NCBI GenBank assembly: GCA_900469955.1
Contig: UBYX01000025.1
Location: 1 to 64,000, forward strand
Reading direction: 5' to 3'
Source: Hyphomicrobiales bacterium
GTDB lineage: Bacteria; Pseudomonadota; Alphaproteobacteria; Rhizobiales; Rhizobiaceae
Length of the DNA: 64,000 nucleotides
The translations under genes were made by a program, and so were the position numbers. Below are positions 28,718-36,852 of this stretch, piece by piece. The notes below the pieces were generated by a model, which did not search any database, was not told the origin of the DNA, and saw nothing but the letters and a program-made list of their open reading frames with translations. The stretch's first letter is position 1, and each line of letters opens with the position of its first letter.

Positions 28718-29662
28718 TCAGCCAAGAATGGCAGCGAGCGCGGCATCGATATCGGCCGGCGCGTTGACGGCAAGGCCGGAAATATTCTTATCGATGCGGC
28801 GGGCAAGGCCTGTCAGCACTTTTCCTGAGCCGATCTCATAGAGCGTCGTGACGCCATTGGCGCCGAACCACTCCACCGTTTCGCGCCATCGCACCTGGCC
28901 GGTCACCTGGGTGACGAGCAATGTGGCGATCTCCTCGGCATCATAAACCGGGGCGGCGCGCACATTGGCGATGACCGGCACGACTGGCTCCTTCTTCTCG
29001 ACCTTGTCCAGCGCGTGGCGCATCGCGTCCGCCGCAGGCGCCATCAGGTCGCTGTGGAAGGGTGCGGAGACCGGCAGCATGATAGCGCGCTTGGCGCCCT
29101 TTTCAGTGGCAAGTGCGGCGGCTTTTTCAACCGCGGCCTTGGAGCCCGAAATCACCACCTGCCCGCCGCCATTGTCGTTGGCGATCTGGCAGACGCCTTC
29201 CCGGCGCGCTTCGGCGCAAACCGCATCGACTTCGCCATGCTCCAGACCAATGATCGCGGCCATGGCCCCGTGCCCGACGGGTACGGCGCTCTGCATCGCG
29301 TCGCCGCGGATGCGCAGCAGCCTTGCCGTATCGGAAAGCGAGAAGGTGCCGGCGGCACAGAGCGCGGAATATTCGCCAAGCGAGTGGCCGGCGACATAGG
29401 CGACCCTGTCGGCAAGCTTCAGGCCGCGCGCCTCCATCACCCGGATGGCGGCAACGGAAACGGCCATCAGCGCCGGCTGAGCATTGGCCGTCAGCGTCAG
29501 CGTTTCTTCCGGGCCGTTCCACATGATATCGGAGAGTCTCTGGCCGAGCGCCTCGTCGACCTCTTCGAAGACGGCGCGCGCTTCGGGATAGGCTTCCGCG
29601 AGGTCTTTCCCCATGCCGACGGACTGGCTGCCCTGTCCGGGGAACGTGAATGCGATGCTCAT
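28718..29662 (-). CDS. fabD: Malonyl-CoA:ACP transacylase
   Basis: A 314-residue enzyme that loads malonyl groups onto ACP. The start FTFPGQGSQSVGMG is diagnostic, and the active Ser lies in GHSLGEYSAL near residue 93. The oxyanion Gln is in the PGQGSQ loop. First gene of the minus-strand fabD-fabG-acpP-fabF block; 160 bases separate it from the divergent aldo/keto reductase gene, where the promoter should lie. Confidence 0.95.
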   Translation of the reverse strand: MSIAFTFPGQGSQSVGMGKDLAEAYPEARAVFEEVDEALGQRLSDIMWNGPEETLTLTANAQPALMAVSVAAIRVMEARGLKLADRVAYVAGHSLGEYSALCAAGTFSLSDTARLLRIRGDAMQSAVPVGHGAMAAIIGLEHGEVDAVCAEARREGVCQIANDNGGGQVVISGSKAAVEKAAALATEKGAKRAIMLPVSAPFHSDLMAPAADAMRHALDKVEKKEPVVPVIANVRAAPVYDAEEIATLLVTQVTGQVRWRETVEWFGANGVTTLYEIGSGKVLTGLARRIDKNISGLAVNAPADIDAALAAILG

Positions 29663-29822
29663 GGGTGGTTCCTTCCCTTATGTTTTGCCTCTCCATTCAC
29701 ATTTGAGCCCGGAGTGTCAAGGGCGAGGCGGCTTTCCGGGCCTTTTACGGCCCGTTCTCCCCTTGCGCTCCGTCAAATCCTGCTTAGAGTGCCGCCGACT
29801 TTTCAGGACGGGATTCCATTCC

Positions 29823-30866
29823 ATGCAATATAAGAAACTTGGCCGGACGGAGCTTTCCGTGTCGGAAATCTGCCTCGGTACGATGACCTGGGGTACACAG
29901 AACTCCGAAGCCGAAGCCCATGAACAGATGGATTACGCCGTCGGCAAAGGCGTCAACTTCTTCGACACGGCCGAACTTTATCCGACGACACCCGTAAGTC
30001 CGGAAACCTATGGTCGCACCGAACAGATCATCGGTACCTGGCTCAAGAAGAGCGGCAAACGCAAGGATGTGATCCTCGCCTCTAAGATTGCCGGAAGCGG
30101 CCGCCCGCATATCAGGGGAGGACGCGAGATCGGCGCCGACACCATCCGTGAGGCCCTGGATGCCAGCCTCAAGCGCCTGCAGACCGACTATCTCGACCTT
30201 TACCAGATCCACTGGCCGAACCGCGGCACATTTCACTTCCGCAACTCCTGGACCTTCGATGCCTCTGCCCAGGATCGGGAAAAGGCCGCGGCGGAAATCT
30301 CCGAAATCCTCGAAACGCTTGGCGACCTGGTCAAGGAAGGCAAGATCCGCGCCATCGGCCTTTCGAACGAAAGCGCCTGGGGCACACTGAAATACCTCCG
30401 CCTCTCGGAGGAAAACGGCTTGCCGCGCGTCGCCTCGATCCAGAACGAGTACAACCTCCTTTACCGGCAGTTCGATCTCGATCTGGCCGAAGTCGCCCAC
30501 CACGAGGATGTCGGCTTGCTGGCCTATTCGCCGCTCGCCGCAGGTCTTCTCACCGGCAAGTACCAGAACGGGGCGAGGCCGGCCGGCTCGCGGGCAACCA
30601 TCAACAGCGACCTCGGCGGCCGCCTGACGCCCCATCAGGACCCGGCGGTAAAGGCCTATCTCGAGCTTGCCGAAAAGCACGACCTGGAACCAGCCCAGAT
30701 GGCGCTCGCCTTCTGCCTGTCGCGACCGTTCATGGCCTCCGTCATCATCGGCGCCACGACGACGGAACAGCTCAAGACCGATATCGGTTCGACGGATGTG
30801 ACGCTTTCCGAAGACGTGATGACGGCGATCGCCGCGATCCATCGGCAATATCCGATGACGCTCTAG
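29823..30866 (+). CDS. NADP(H)-dependent aldo/keto reductase (Tas-like)
   Basis: A 347-residue TIM-barrel oxidoreductase. Start MQYKKLGRTELSVSEICLGTMTWG is that of the Tas/YhdN group. The catalytic tetrad is visible: Asp and Tyr in FFDTAELYP, Lys in LASKI, His in QIHW. A C-terminal NADP-binding part (VIIGATTTEQL) is present. The reading frame extends further upstream, but only this ATG gives the conserved N-terminus. The substrate is unknown. Divergent from fabD. Confidence 0.9.
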   Translation: MQYKKLGRTELSVSEICLGTMTWGTQNSEAEAHEQMDYAVGKGVNFFDTAELYPTTPVSPETYGRTEQIIGTWLKKSGKRKDVILASKIAGSGRPHIRGGREIGADTIREALDASLKRLQTDYLDLYQIHWPNRGTFHFRNSWTFDASAQDREKAAAEISEILETLGDLVKEGKIRAIGLSNESAWGTLKYLRLSEENGLPRVASIQNEYNLLYRQFDLDLAEVAHHEDVGLLAYSPLAAGLLTGKYQNGARPAGSRATINSDLGGRLTPHQDPAVKAYLELAEKHDLEPAQMALAFCLSRPFMASVIIGATTTEQLKTDIGSTDVTLSEDVMTAIAAIHRQYPMTL

Positions 30867-30876
30867 CAAACACCAC

Positions 30877-30920
30877 GGGCCGGAGGGCATCTACCTCCAA
30901 TAGGCGACTTGCTCCGGCCC
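30877..30920 (+). terminator. Inverted repeat after the aldo/keto reductase
   Basis: Nine-base perfect arms GGGCCGGAG (30877-30885) and CTCCGGCCC (30912-30920) are separated by 26 bases and begin 11 bases after the stop. The stem is followed by AGGAAAAGG rather than a T tract, so it is a weak terminator candidate. Confidence 0.4.
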
Positions 30921-30973
30921 AGGAAAAGGCAGCTAATCGACCTCCTCCATGCTTGGAGCGATGCGCTGAAACC

Positions 30974-31249
30974 ATGCAATCCGTCCTTCATCGAAGAGAG
31001 TTCATCCGGCGTCGGAAGCAACTTAAACTGACGCAAAAGGAACTTGCCTCGGAACTGGATCTGCCGCCGGACGAGCTGCGGAAGCTGGAAAGAGGCGATC
31101 AGCCGGTGCGCCGGCTTCATCTTCTCGCCCTCGACCAACTCAGGCTGCAGGCGGCCACTCGGGATTCGGGCCTCGTTACCGCAGCGATGCTGCTGAACGC
31201 CGAACAGCTCCTCGAGAGGATCGGCTACCGGATCATCCGAAGTCCATGA
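30974..31249 (+). CDS. Small helix-turn-helix (XRE-like) protein
   Basis: A 91-residue protein. Residues 8-45 (REFIRRRKQLKLTQKELASEL and LRKLERGDQPV) form a Cro/CI-type helix-turn-helix. The C-terminal half is helical and Leu/Ala-rich and may dimerise. The frame permits an upstream TTG at 30953; the ATG at 30974 is preferred, though neither has a strong ribosome site. Target genes are unknown; it lies alone between the aldo/keto reductase and the rpsF leader, so it may act in trans. Confidence 0.7.
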   Translation: MQSVLHRREFIRRRKQLKLTQKELASELDLPPDELRKLERGDQPVRRLHLLALDQLRLQAATRDSGLVTAAMLLNAEQLLERIGYRIIRSP

Positions 31250-31291
31250 CAGCGGGCAGGCATGGGGTTGGCCGGTTTTCGAACACTGCCC

Positions 31292-31319
31292 TTGCCTTCT
31301 TCCTAAAAATCCGTATAAG
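31292..31319 (+). promoter_or_regulatory. Probable promoter of the rpsF operon
   Basis: TTGCCT at 31292-31297 and TATAAG at 31314-31319 are separated by 16 bases, a good sigma-70-type match in an otherwise gene-free 295-base region. Transcription would start near 31326, giving a leader of about 220 nucleotides before rpsF. Confidence 0.55.
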
Positions 31320-31361
31320 CGCGCTGTTCGAAACACCCGGTCTTCTGGCTGGTGGCTGAAC

Positions 31362-31415
31362 GGAGGGCTGGTTTTCCGAAAGGAAAGCCGCAGGGACCAA
31401 AGGGTCCGAGCCTCC
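31362..31415 (+). promoter_or_regulatory. Structured 5' leader RNA element of the rpsF operon (three-helix junction)
   Basis: The bases fold neatly as a three-way junction. A closing helix pairs 31362-31366 (GGAGG) plus 31368-31369 with 31409-31410 plus 31411-31415 (CCTCC). The second helix pairs 31370-31377 with 31382-31389, eight pairs including one G-U, capped by a GAAA tetraloop. The third pairs 31394-31398 (GGACC) with 31403-31407 (GGTCC). Ribosomal operons are often autoregulated by such leaders, and an S6:S18 leader is known in many bacteria; whether this is one is not established. The pairing is mine, by eye. Confidence 0.5.
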
Positions 31416-31544
31416 CGTGTCTCCGCTCTCGACCGTCTCGATCAAACAACTTTTCTTGCCGGGCCTTGCCCATCAAGAGCAGTCGTTGAGGCTTAGCCGC
31501 CGAGGTCCGGGTCCGTTCAACCGCAAGAAAAGGCAAAAGCTTAC

Positions 31545-32021
31545 ATGGCTCTTTACGAACACGTATTCCTTGCCCGGCAGGATATGTCCCCGCAGCAGGT
31601 TGATGCCCTCGTCGAACAGTACAAGGGCGTCCTCGAAGCTAACGGCGGCAAAGTCGGGCGCGTAGAAAACTGGGGCCTCAAGTCCCTCACCTACCGCATC
31701 AAGAAGAACCGCAAGGCTCATTACGCTCTGATGGACATCGACGCGCCGGCTGCTGCCGTGCACGAGATGGAGCGCCAGATGCGCATCAACGAAGACGTCC
31801 TCCGCTACATGACGATCGCCGTCGAGAAGCACGAGGAAGGTCCTTCCGCGATGATGCAGAAGCGCGACCGTGACGACCGTCCGCGCCGTGACGGCGACGA
31901 CCGTGGCCCGCGCCGCGACTTCGGCGACCGTCCGCCGCGCCGCGATTTCGGTGACCGTCCGGACCGTGGTCCGCGTGAAGGCGGCTTCGAGCGCGCCCCG
32001 CGCCCGCCGCGTGAAGCGTAA
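31545..32021 (+). CDS. rpsF: 30S ribosomal protein S6
   Basis: A 158-residue small-subunit protein that pairs with S18 on the platform. The globular part (about 1-100) has the S6 pattern [47 protein letters not shown]. Beyond it is an unusually long tail of about 55 residues made of Arg/Asp/Pro/Gly repeats ([16 protein letters not shown]), likely disordered. E. coli S6 is about 130 residues. First gene of rpsF-rpsR-DUF2232-rplI. Confidence 0.97.
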   Translation: MALYEHVFLARQDMSPQQVDALVEQYKGVLEANGGKVGRVENWGLKSLTYRIKKNRKAHYALMDIDAPAAAVHEMERQMRINEDVLRYMTIAVEKHEEGPSAMMQKRDRDDRPRRDGDDRGPRRDFGDRPPRRDFGDRPDRGPREGGFERAPRPPREA

Positions 32022-32043
32022 TTGGCTATAAGGATAAGAGAAA

Positions 32044-32292
32044 ATGGCTGACGTATCCTCCTCTCCGGCTCGCCGTCCGTTCCATCGCCGCCGCAAGACC
32101 TGCCCGTTCTCGGGCGCCAATGCACCGCGGATCGACTACAAGGACGTACGCCTGCTGCAGCGCTACATTTCCGAGCGCGGCAAGATCGTTCCGTCCCGCA
32201 TCACGGCCGTTTCCCAGAAGAAGCAGCGCGAACTCGCCCAGGCGATCAAGCGCGCCCGTTTCCTCGGCCTGCTGCCTTACGTGCTGGCGTAA
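32044..32292 (+). CDS. rpsR: 30S ribosomal protein S18
   Basis: An 82-residue basic protein with the S18 signature [36 protein letters not shown]. It binds 16S rRNA as a heterodimer with S6, encoded 22 bases upstream. A hairpin follows its stop inside the operon. Confidence 0.97.
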   Translation: MADVSSSPARRPFHRRRKTCPFSGANAPRIDYKDVRLLQRYISERGKIVPSRITAVSQKKQRELAQAIKRARFLGLLPYVLA

Positions 32293-32303
32293 TCTGAACT
32301 TTT

Positions 32304-32332
32304 GGGCCCGCTGATCGAAAGTCAGCGGGTCC
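32304..32332 (+). terminator. Hairpin after rpsR (possible partial terminator)
   Basis: An 11-base stem pairs 32304-32314 with 32322-32332, one G-U pair, with a 7-base loop. It is followed by ATTTCCCTTCC, a loose T tract. It lies between rpsR and the membrane-protein gene, so it may lower downstream expression relative to S6 and S18. Confidence 0.55.
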
Positions 32333-32454
32333 ATTTCCCTTCCGCGATGGGCGCGGATCGGAAGCTTTCTCAATCCCATGTTGGGGATGAAGTGCCTGAG
32401 AAATCGAACCAGGCGTGATCCCCTAACTGCTTGACCGAGCAGGACAGCGAGACC

Positions 32455-33429
32455 GTGACGAACAAGATTCAAACCGTACTGCCGATCGGCATCATTGCCG
32501 GCATTGCCGCTACCCTGCTGGTGCTGGGCGCGAGTGCGCAGTCGTCTTTTGCATCCCTTCTGTATGCCGCTTCCGCGCTTCCCATTCTGATTGCCGGCCT
32601 CGGCTGGGGCAATCGAGCCGCCGTCGTCGGCATCGTGACGGCCGCCGTGCTCGGATCCGCTTTGGTTTCTCCGCTTTTTGCGCTCGCCATGGCGTTCTTC
32701 ACGCTGATCCCCGCCGGCTGGCTTTCGCATCTCGCCAATCTGGCACGGCCGGCGTCGGAACTCGGCGGTCCGGACCATCTGATGGCCTGGTATCCTATTT
32801 CGGACATCCTCCTGCATCTGTGCGGCCTGGTGACGATCGCCGTCATCGCGCTCGGTGTCGCGATCGGCTACGGCCCGGAGCTGACCGATCAGATGGTCGA
32901 GGCGATGATCGAGGTGTTCAAGGCCCAGGAACCCGCCTTCACGCCGGATCCGTCCGGCATGGCGCAGACCAAGGCGATGATCGTTCTGATGCTGCCGCTG
33001 GTGCAGGGCGGTATCTGGGTCATGCTGCTGTTTGCGGCCTTCTATCTCGCCGTCCGCGTCGTTTCCCGTTCTGGCCGGGCACTTCGCCCGCGCGAGGACA
33101 TGCCCTCGGCGCTGCGCATGAACCGGCATGCGATCTTCATCTTCCTCGCCGGAATCGTGCTGACCTTTCTGGGCGGCGTGCCGGCGATGGTCGGCGCCGT
33201 GATCTGCGGCACGTTCGGCGCCGGCTTCCTCATGGCGGGCTTTGCCTCCCTCCACTTCCGCAGCCAGGGCAAGGACTGGCGCGTGCCCGCGCTCATTCTT
33301 TGCTACCTCTCATCCATGCTTCTCCTGCCGGCGATCGGCATCCTCCTGCTCGGCCTGTCCGACACGCGGCGGACGATCGCACTCACGCCGGCGAAGTCTT
33401 CTGCCAATCCCAACGAAAACAAGAATTGA
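32455..33429 (+). CDS. DUF2232 (YybS-like) membrane protein
   Basis: A 324-residue polytopic membrane protein, from GTG 32455; the frame also allows TTG 32431. Hydrophobic helices begin at residue 8 (LPIGIIAGIAATLLVLG) and about eight are visible. It lies between rpsR and rplI, the usual place of DUF2232 proteins in alphaproteobacteria and firmicutes. Function is unknown; conserved linkage to ribosomal genes is the main clue. The last residues are polar (KSSANPNENKN). Confidence 0.82.
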   Translation: MTNKIQTVLPIGIIAGIAATLLVLGASAQSSFASLLYAASALPILIAGLGWGNRAAVVGIVTAAVLGSALVSPLFALAMAFFTLIPAGWLSHLANLARPASELGGPDHLMAWYPISDILLHLCGLVTIAVIALGVAIGYGPELTDQMVEAMIEVFKAQEPAFTPDPSGMAQTKAMIVLMLPLVQGGIWVMLLFAAFYLAVRVVSRSGRALRPREDMPSALRMNRHAIFIFLAGIVLTFLGGVPAMVGAVICGTFGAGFLMAGFASLHFRSQGKDWRVPALILCYLSSMLLLPAIGILLLGLSDTRRTIALTPAKSSANPNENKN

Positions 33430-33450
33430 CTGATCGAAAGGAACTAAACC

Positions 33451-34026
33451 ATGCAAGTCATTCTGCTTGAACGCGTACCGAAGCTCGGCCAGATGGGCGA
33501 AGTCGTAAAGGTCCGTGACGGTTATGCCCGTAACTTCCTGCTGCCGCAGGGCAAGGCATTGCGCGCCAACGACGCCAACAAGAAGCGTTTCGAATCCGAA
33601 CGCGCAACGCTTGAAGCCCGCAACCTGGAGCGCAAGGGCGAAGCCCAGAAGGTTGCCGAAGTGCTCGACGGCAAGTCCTTCATCATCGTCCGCTCGGCTG
33701 GCGAAACCGGCCAGCTCTACGGCTCGGTCGCCGCTCGTGACATCCTCGAGACGCTGGCTGCCGAAGGCTTCAACGTCGGCCGCAACCAGGTCGACCTCAA
33801 CCATCCGATCAAGACCATCGGCCTGCACAAGGTGACCCTGCACCTGCACGCCGAAGTCGAGATTTCGATCGAAGTGAACGTTGCCCGTTCGCCGGAAGAA
33901 GCCGGTCGTCAGGCCAAGGGCGAAAGCCTCACCTCCGTTGACGCCATCTACGGCGTCGACGAAGACGCCCTGCGTCCGGAAGACTTCTTCGATCCGGAAG
34001 CCGATCGCGACAACGACGAAGAATAA
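33451..34026 (+). CDS. rplI: 50S ribosomal protein L9
   Basis: A 191-residue protein. The N-domain start [21 protein letters not shown] and the Lys-rich long connecting helix lead to a C-domain ([11 protein letters not shown]...). The C-terminus has an additional acidic tail ([16 protein letters not shown]), longer than in E. coli (149 residues). L9 sits near the L1 stalk and helps keep frame. A GAAAGGAAC ribosome site precedes the ATG. Last gene of the operon. Confidence 0.97.
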   Translation: MQVILLERVPKLGQMGEVVKVRDGYARNFLLPQGKALRANDANKKRFESERATLEARNLERKGEAQKVAEVLDGKSFIIVRSAGETGQLYGSVAARDILETLAAEGFNVGRNQVDLNHPIKTIGLHKVTLHLHAEVEISIEVNVARSPEEAGRQAKGESLTSVDAIYGVDEDALRPEDFFDPEADRDNDEE

Positions 34027-34050
34027 TCGTCGGTCGCCCAGATCAAAGGA

Positions 34051-34078
34051 AACGCCCGGTTTCTTGCCCGGGCGTTTT
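34051..34078 (+). terminator. Terminator of the rpsF-rplI operon
   Basis: Arms AACGCCCGG (34051-34059) and CCGGGCGTT (34068-34076) match perfectly with an 8-base loop and are followed by TT and CGCTTTTC. It lies between rplI and the convergent regulator gene. Confidence 0.8.
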
Positions 34079-34090
34079 CGCTTTTCAGGC

Positions 34091-35671
34091 TTATGGCCTC
34101 GCCGCTGCCTCGATTTCGCGAATCAAGGGCTCCTGGTCCCCAGCCCAGAACCAATGATCGTCTCCTTCGACAAGGAGAAGCCGGGCATCCGGAATCCTCT
34201 CGGCCATATAGACCGCTGCCTCCATCCTCACGGCCCGATCTCCCTTGCGATGCATCACGGTCGTGGCAACCGGGATCTGAGGAAGAAGCGGACGGACGTC
34301 GACATCCCGCAAGGCCGACAATACGGTGCGCATGGAACCCGGGCTCGAGGCGGCCCGCAGCAGACTGGCCCACCATTGCTGCGTCAGGGCATCTCCCGCA
34401 AGGCTCGGCGCAAACGTCCGCAGATCCAGCGCCCCGCCCCACTCCTTCGTAATCCTGCGGAGCCACAGGTCGAACTGCCGACTGTCCAGAGCGAACGGAT
34501 AGTCGGGGCTCCTGCATCCCTTCGCCATAGCCCCCCAGAGGATCAGGCACCGAACGCGGCCCGGGTAGCGGGCGGCGAAGAAAATGCTTCCGGGCCCTCC
34601 CTCGGAGGCCCCGACGACGATGGCTCTTCTGCTCTTCGCCGCATCCAGCACGGCCCCCATGTCTCGCGCAACGGCTTCGGGCGTCGGGCAAGCCTCCGCC
34701 CTGTCCGAGAGCCCCACACCCCGCCGGTCGAACAGGATGACACGCCCAAGCTTTGCAACCCGCTCGATCCACCGGCGGCAATGCTCATCCTCGAACGTCC
34801 GTTCCACATGCGAGACGAAGCCGGGAACAAGCAGGATGTCGACCGGCCCGTCCCCCACCGTCCTGTAGGCCACGTGCAGACCGTCCACCGCGACATATCT
34901 CACGACCGAGGCCGGCAGGAGAGGCTGTGAGGCCGGGGCGGTATGTGCATGCTGCAAGGCACGCGTTTCCTCGGACGGCGAGACGCCCAGGCTGCGTTGC
35001 AACAGATCGGCGCAAAACTGGTAGTGCCGCCGTGCCGACACGAGATCTCCGCCCTCGGCTGCGGCTCTTATCAGCTGGCGATGCGCTGCCTCGTTGAGCG
35101 GATCGCATTCCACCAGACGCTCAGCGAATTTGGCGGCATCCGCGAACCGCCGTTCCTCGAATGCCGATTGGATCAGCCTTTCCAGAGCGTGCACCAGACG
35201 TCCCCGCAGCGCTTCGCGTCGGAAGAATATCCATTCCTCTAGGTCCGACGCGTCATCGACGTGGAAACCCTGGAGAAAATCGGACGCATAGACGCGCTCC
35301 GCATCCGCGAAGCAATGACGCGCCAGCAGGCTCTCGAAAGTGGCGACGTCGCTATCCACGGCCACCCGTTCCGACAGACGCATGTTCGCGCGGTCGCTCT
35401 CGACAATGTCGGCCCCGGCTGCCTGGCGTATCTTGTAGATAAGCCGCCGCAGCCGAACCCGGGCCGTCTCGCCGTCGGCCTCCGGCCAGAGAAGAGCCGA
35501 TACGGTTTCCCGCGGAACCGGCCCCTTCGCCGCCGCGAGGTAAATGATGAGAGCAAGCGCCCTGCGCTCCCCCAGCTGCAGCGCAGCGCCATCCACACCG
35601 ACGTCAGGATAACCTAAAAGGCGAAGCCGCAGCCGGAACGGCAGGTCGGCCTTTGCCGCAACCTTCGTCAT
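34091..35671 (-). CDS. Fused BTAD transcriptional activator and alpha/beta hydrolase
   Basis: A 526-residue two-part protein. Residues 12-95 form an OmpR/SARP-type winged helix (LRLLGYPDVGVDG, then LLWPEADGETARVRLRRLIYKIRQ); 100-240 match the helical BTAD domain of SARP regulators. Residues 265-526 are an alpha/beta hydrolase: nucleophile GASEGG with Ser356, Asp478 in HRKGDRAV, His506 in GDDHWFW, so the triad looks intact. The hydrolase part resembles those fused to cyclases or regulators in rhizobia, where it may sense or cleave a small lipid or ester. ATG 35671 has GGGGAGGGG just upstream; an earlier start at 35734 is open. Divergent from a methyltransferase gene, a likely target. Confidence 0.8.
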   Translation of the reverse strand: MTKVAAKADLPFRLRLRLLGYPDVGVDGAALQLGERRALALIIYLAAAKGPVPRETVSALLWPEADGETARVRLRRLIYKIRQAAGADIVESDRANMRLSERVAVDSDVATFESLLARHCFADAERVYASDFLQGFHVDDASDLEEWIFFRREALRGRLVHALERLIQSAFEERRFADAAKFAERLVECDPLNEAAHRQLIRAAAEGGDLVSARRHYQFCADLLQRSLGVSPSEETRALQHAHTAPASQPLLPASVVRYVAVDGLHVAYRTVGDGPVDILLVPGFVSHVERTFEDEHCRRWIERVAKLGRVILFDRRGVGLSDRAEACPTPEAVARDMGAVLDAAKSRRAIVVGASEGGPGSIFFAARYPGRVRCLILWGAMAKGCRSPDYPFALDSRQFDLWLRRITKEWGGALDLRTFAPSLAGDALTQQWWASLLRAASSPGSMRTVLSALRDVDVRPLLPQIPVATTVMHRKGDRAVRMEAAVYMAERIPDARLLLVEGDDHWFWAGDQEPLIREIEAAARP

Positions 35672-35741
35672 CGCACCCCTCCCCAAGGGACGGTGAAGGG
35701 ACGCCAGGCAGCTAGGGTCCGATCCGTCCGACAATCATTAT

Positions 35742-35985
35742 ATGAAGAAAGGCCTATCCATGAATATCAATCACGCGAAGACGCGATCCACCACCCGTTT
35801 CGGTCTCGCCGGCCCTTCGACAATCGACGTTCCTGCTCCTGCGAGCCGAGCGTTGCCGCAGCGCCCATATCCAGGACACCGGTTCAGACCGTCCCCGAAA
35901 GCAATTCCGGCACCGCCCTGGATGCTTCTGCTTCCGTCCCGATCATCATGGAGTTCTTTCAACAGCGAGAAGCGCGAGGTGTCCC
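35742..35985 (+). other. Divergent upstream region, possibly holding a small frameshifted gene
   Basis: This gap lies between the BTAD regulator and the methyltransferase. One frame from ATG 35742 or 35760 gives MNINHAKTRSTTRFGLAGPS and stays open to 36002. A second frame from about 35840 reads APISRTPVQTVPESNSGTAL and PIIMEFFQQREARGVP and ends at 36043. Joined by one shift near 35840-35850 they would make one small protein, but neither piece matches a family I know. The region also must contain the promoters of both flanking genes. Confidence 0.2.
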
Positions 35986-36624
35986 ATGTGCAATCTGTGT
36001 GAAAGAGTTCTCTCATCCGTCGGACGCTCCGTCGTCACCATAGCATGCGGCGCGTCTCCTTTCAGGACCATGCGGGAACGCATGATACCGGCTGCCGCCG
36101 GCGACGTGCTGGAGATCGGTATCGGATCGGGCCACAACCTGGACCTTTACGACAGGGACAGGATCAGGACCCTGGTCGGAATCGATCCGGATACCAAGAT
36201 GCTGGCGATGGCTGGTCGCAGAGCGTGCGACCTCGGCAGGAATGTCCGGCTGATGGAGGCGTCCGCCGAAGAGTTGCCGGTGGAAACGCAGTCGGTCGAC
36301 ACCGTCGTCGCAAGCTATGTTCTCTGCACGATCCCCGACACGGACAAGGCTCTTACGGAGATCCGGCGGGTATTGCGGCCGCGCGGACGGCTCATCTTCC
36401 TCGAACATGCCGCCGCGCAGGGAAAGATCCTTCCGCATGTCCAAAGGAGGATGAACGCCGGCTGGCGGCTTCTTGCCGGCGGCTGCAATCTCGTCCGCGA
36501 TCCGCTTTCGAAAATCACCAACAGCGGCTTCGGGCTGGACTGCCTGACGGAAAGGAATTTCACAGGCAGCATGCGCTTCCTGGGGCGCCATATCGCCGGG
36601 ATTGCCGTCTCCGACACCCAATGA
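35986..36624 (+). CDS. Class I SAM-dependent methyltransferase
   Basis: A 212-residue Rossmann-fold methyltransferase. The SAM motif VLEIGIGSGHN is at about residues 41-51, the acidic LVGIDPD near 66, a VVASYVLCTIPD strand near 106, and RVLRPRGRLIFLEHAAA after it. This layout is that of UbiE-like and phosphatidylethanolamine methyltransferase-like enzymes, and the substrate is not clear. GAGG precedes the ATG. The N-terminus MCNLCERV carries two Cys not usual for the family. It faces the BTAD-hydrolase gene and may be under its control. Confidence 0.85.
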   Translation: MCNLCERVLSSVGRSVVTIACGASPFRTMRERMIPAAAGDVLEIGIGSGHNLDLYDRDRIRTLVGIDPDTKMLAMAGRRACDLGRNVRLMEASAEELPVETQSVDTVVASYVLCTIPDTDKALTEIRRVLRPRGRLIFLEHAAAQGKILPHVQRRMNAGWRLLAGGCNLVRDPLSKITNSGFGLDCLTERNFTGSMRFLGRHIAGIAVSDTQ

Positions 36625-36662
36625 TGCCTTGTCGCGAATCTGCGGAAGGCCTATCTTGCAGG

Positions 36663-36698
36663 GACCGTGACAGAGCGAATGATCGTTTTGTCACGGTC
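36663..36698. repeat. 10-base inverted repeat upstream of dnaB
   Basis: GACCGTGACA (36663-36672) and TGTCACGGTC (36689-36698) are perfect arms 16 bases apart. They begin 38 bases after the methyltransferase stop and 190 bases before dnaB. Either a protein-binding site or a terminator-like stem; no T-run follows. Confidence 0.6.
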
Positions 36699-36723
36699 AA
36701 ATCATCTTGTTCGATTGGTAGCG

Positions 36724-36732
36724 CGTTATCCA
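36724..36732. promoter_or_regulatory. DnaA box upstream of dnaB
   Basis: The sequence TTATCCACA is the exact consensus DnaA-binding 9-mer. It lies about 120 bases before the dnaB ATG. DnaA acting as a regulator of replication genes is known in bacteria; a single box gives only weak support. Confidence 0.5.
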
Positions 36733-36852
36733 CAAGCTCGAGGCGGGACTGTGGAGATCGTCGGATTCTGGAGATTCTCTTCGGGTCCTCCGTTCATCCG
36801 CCGCAAACTGCTGTAGGATCGCGCGATTCCAAAAATGACCTGATTGGGTAAC

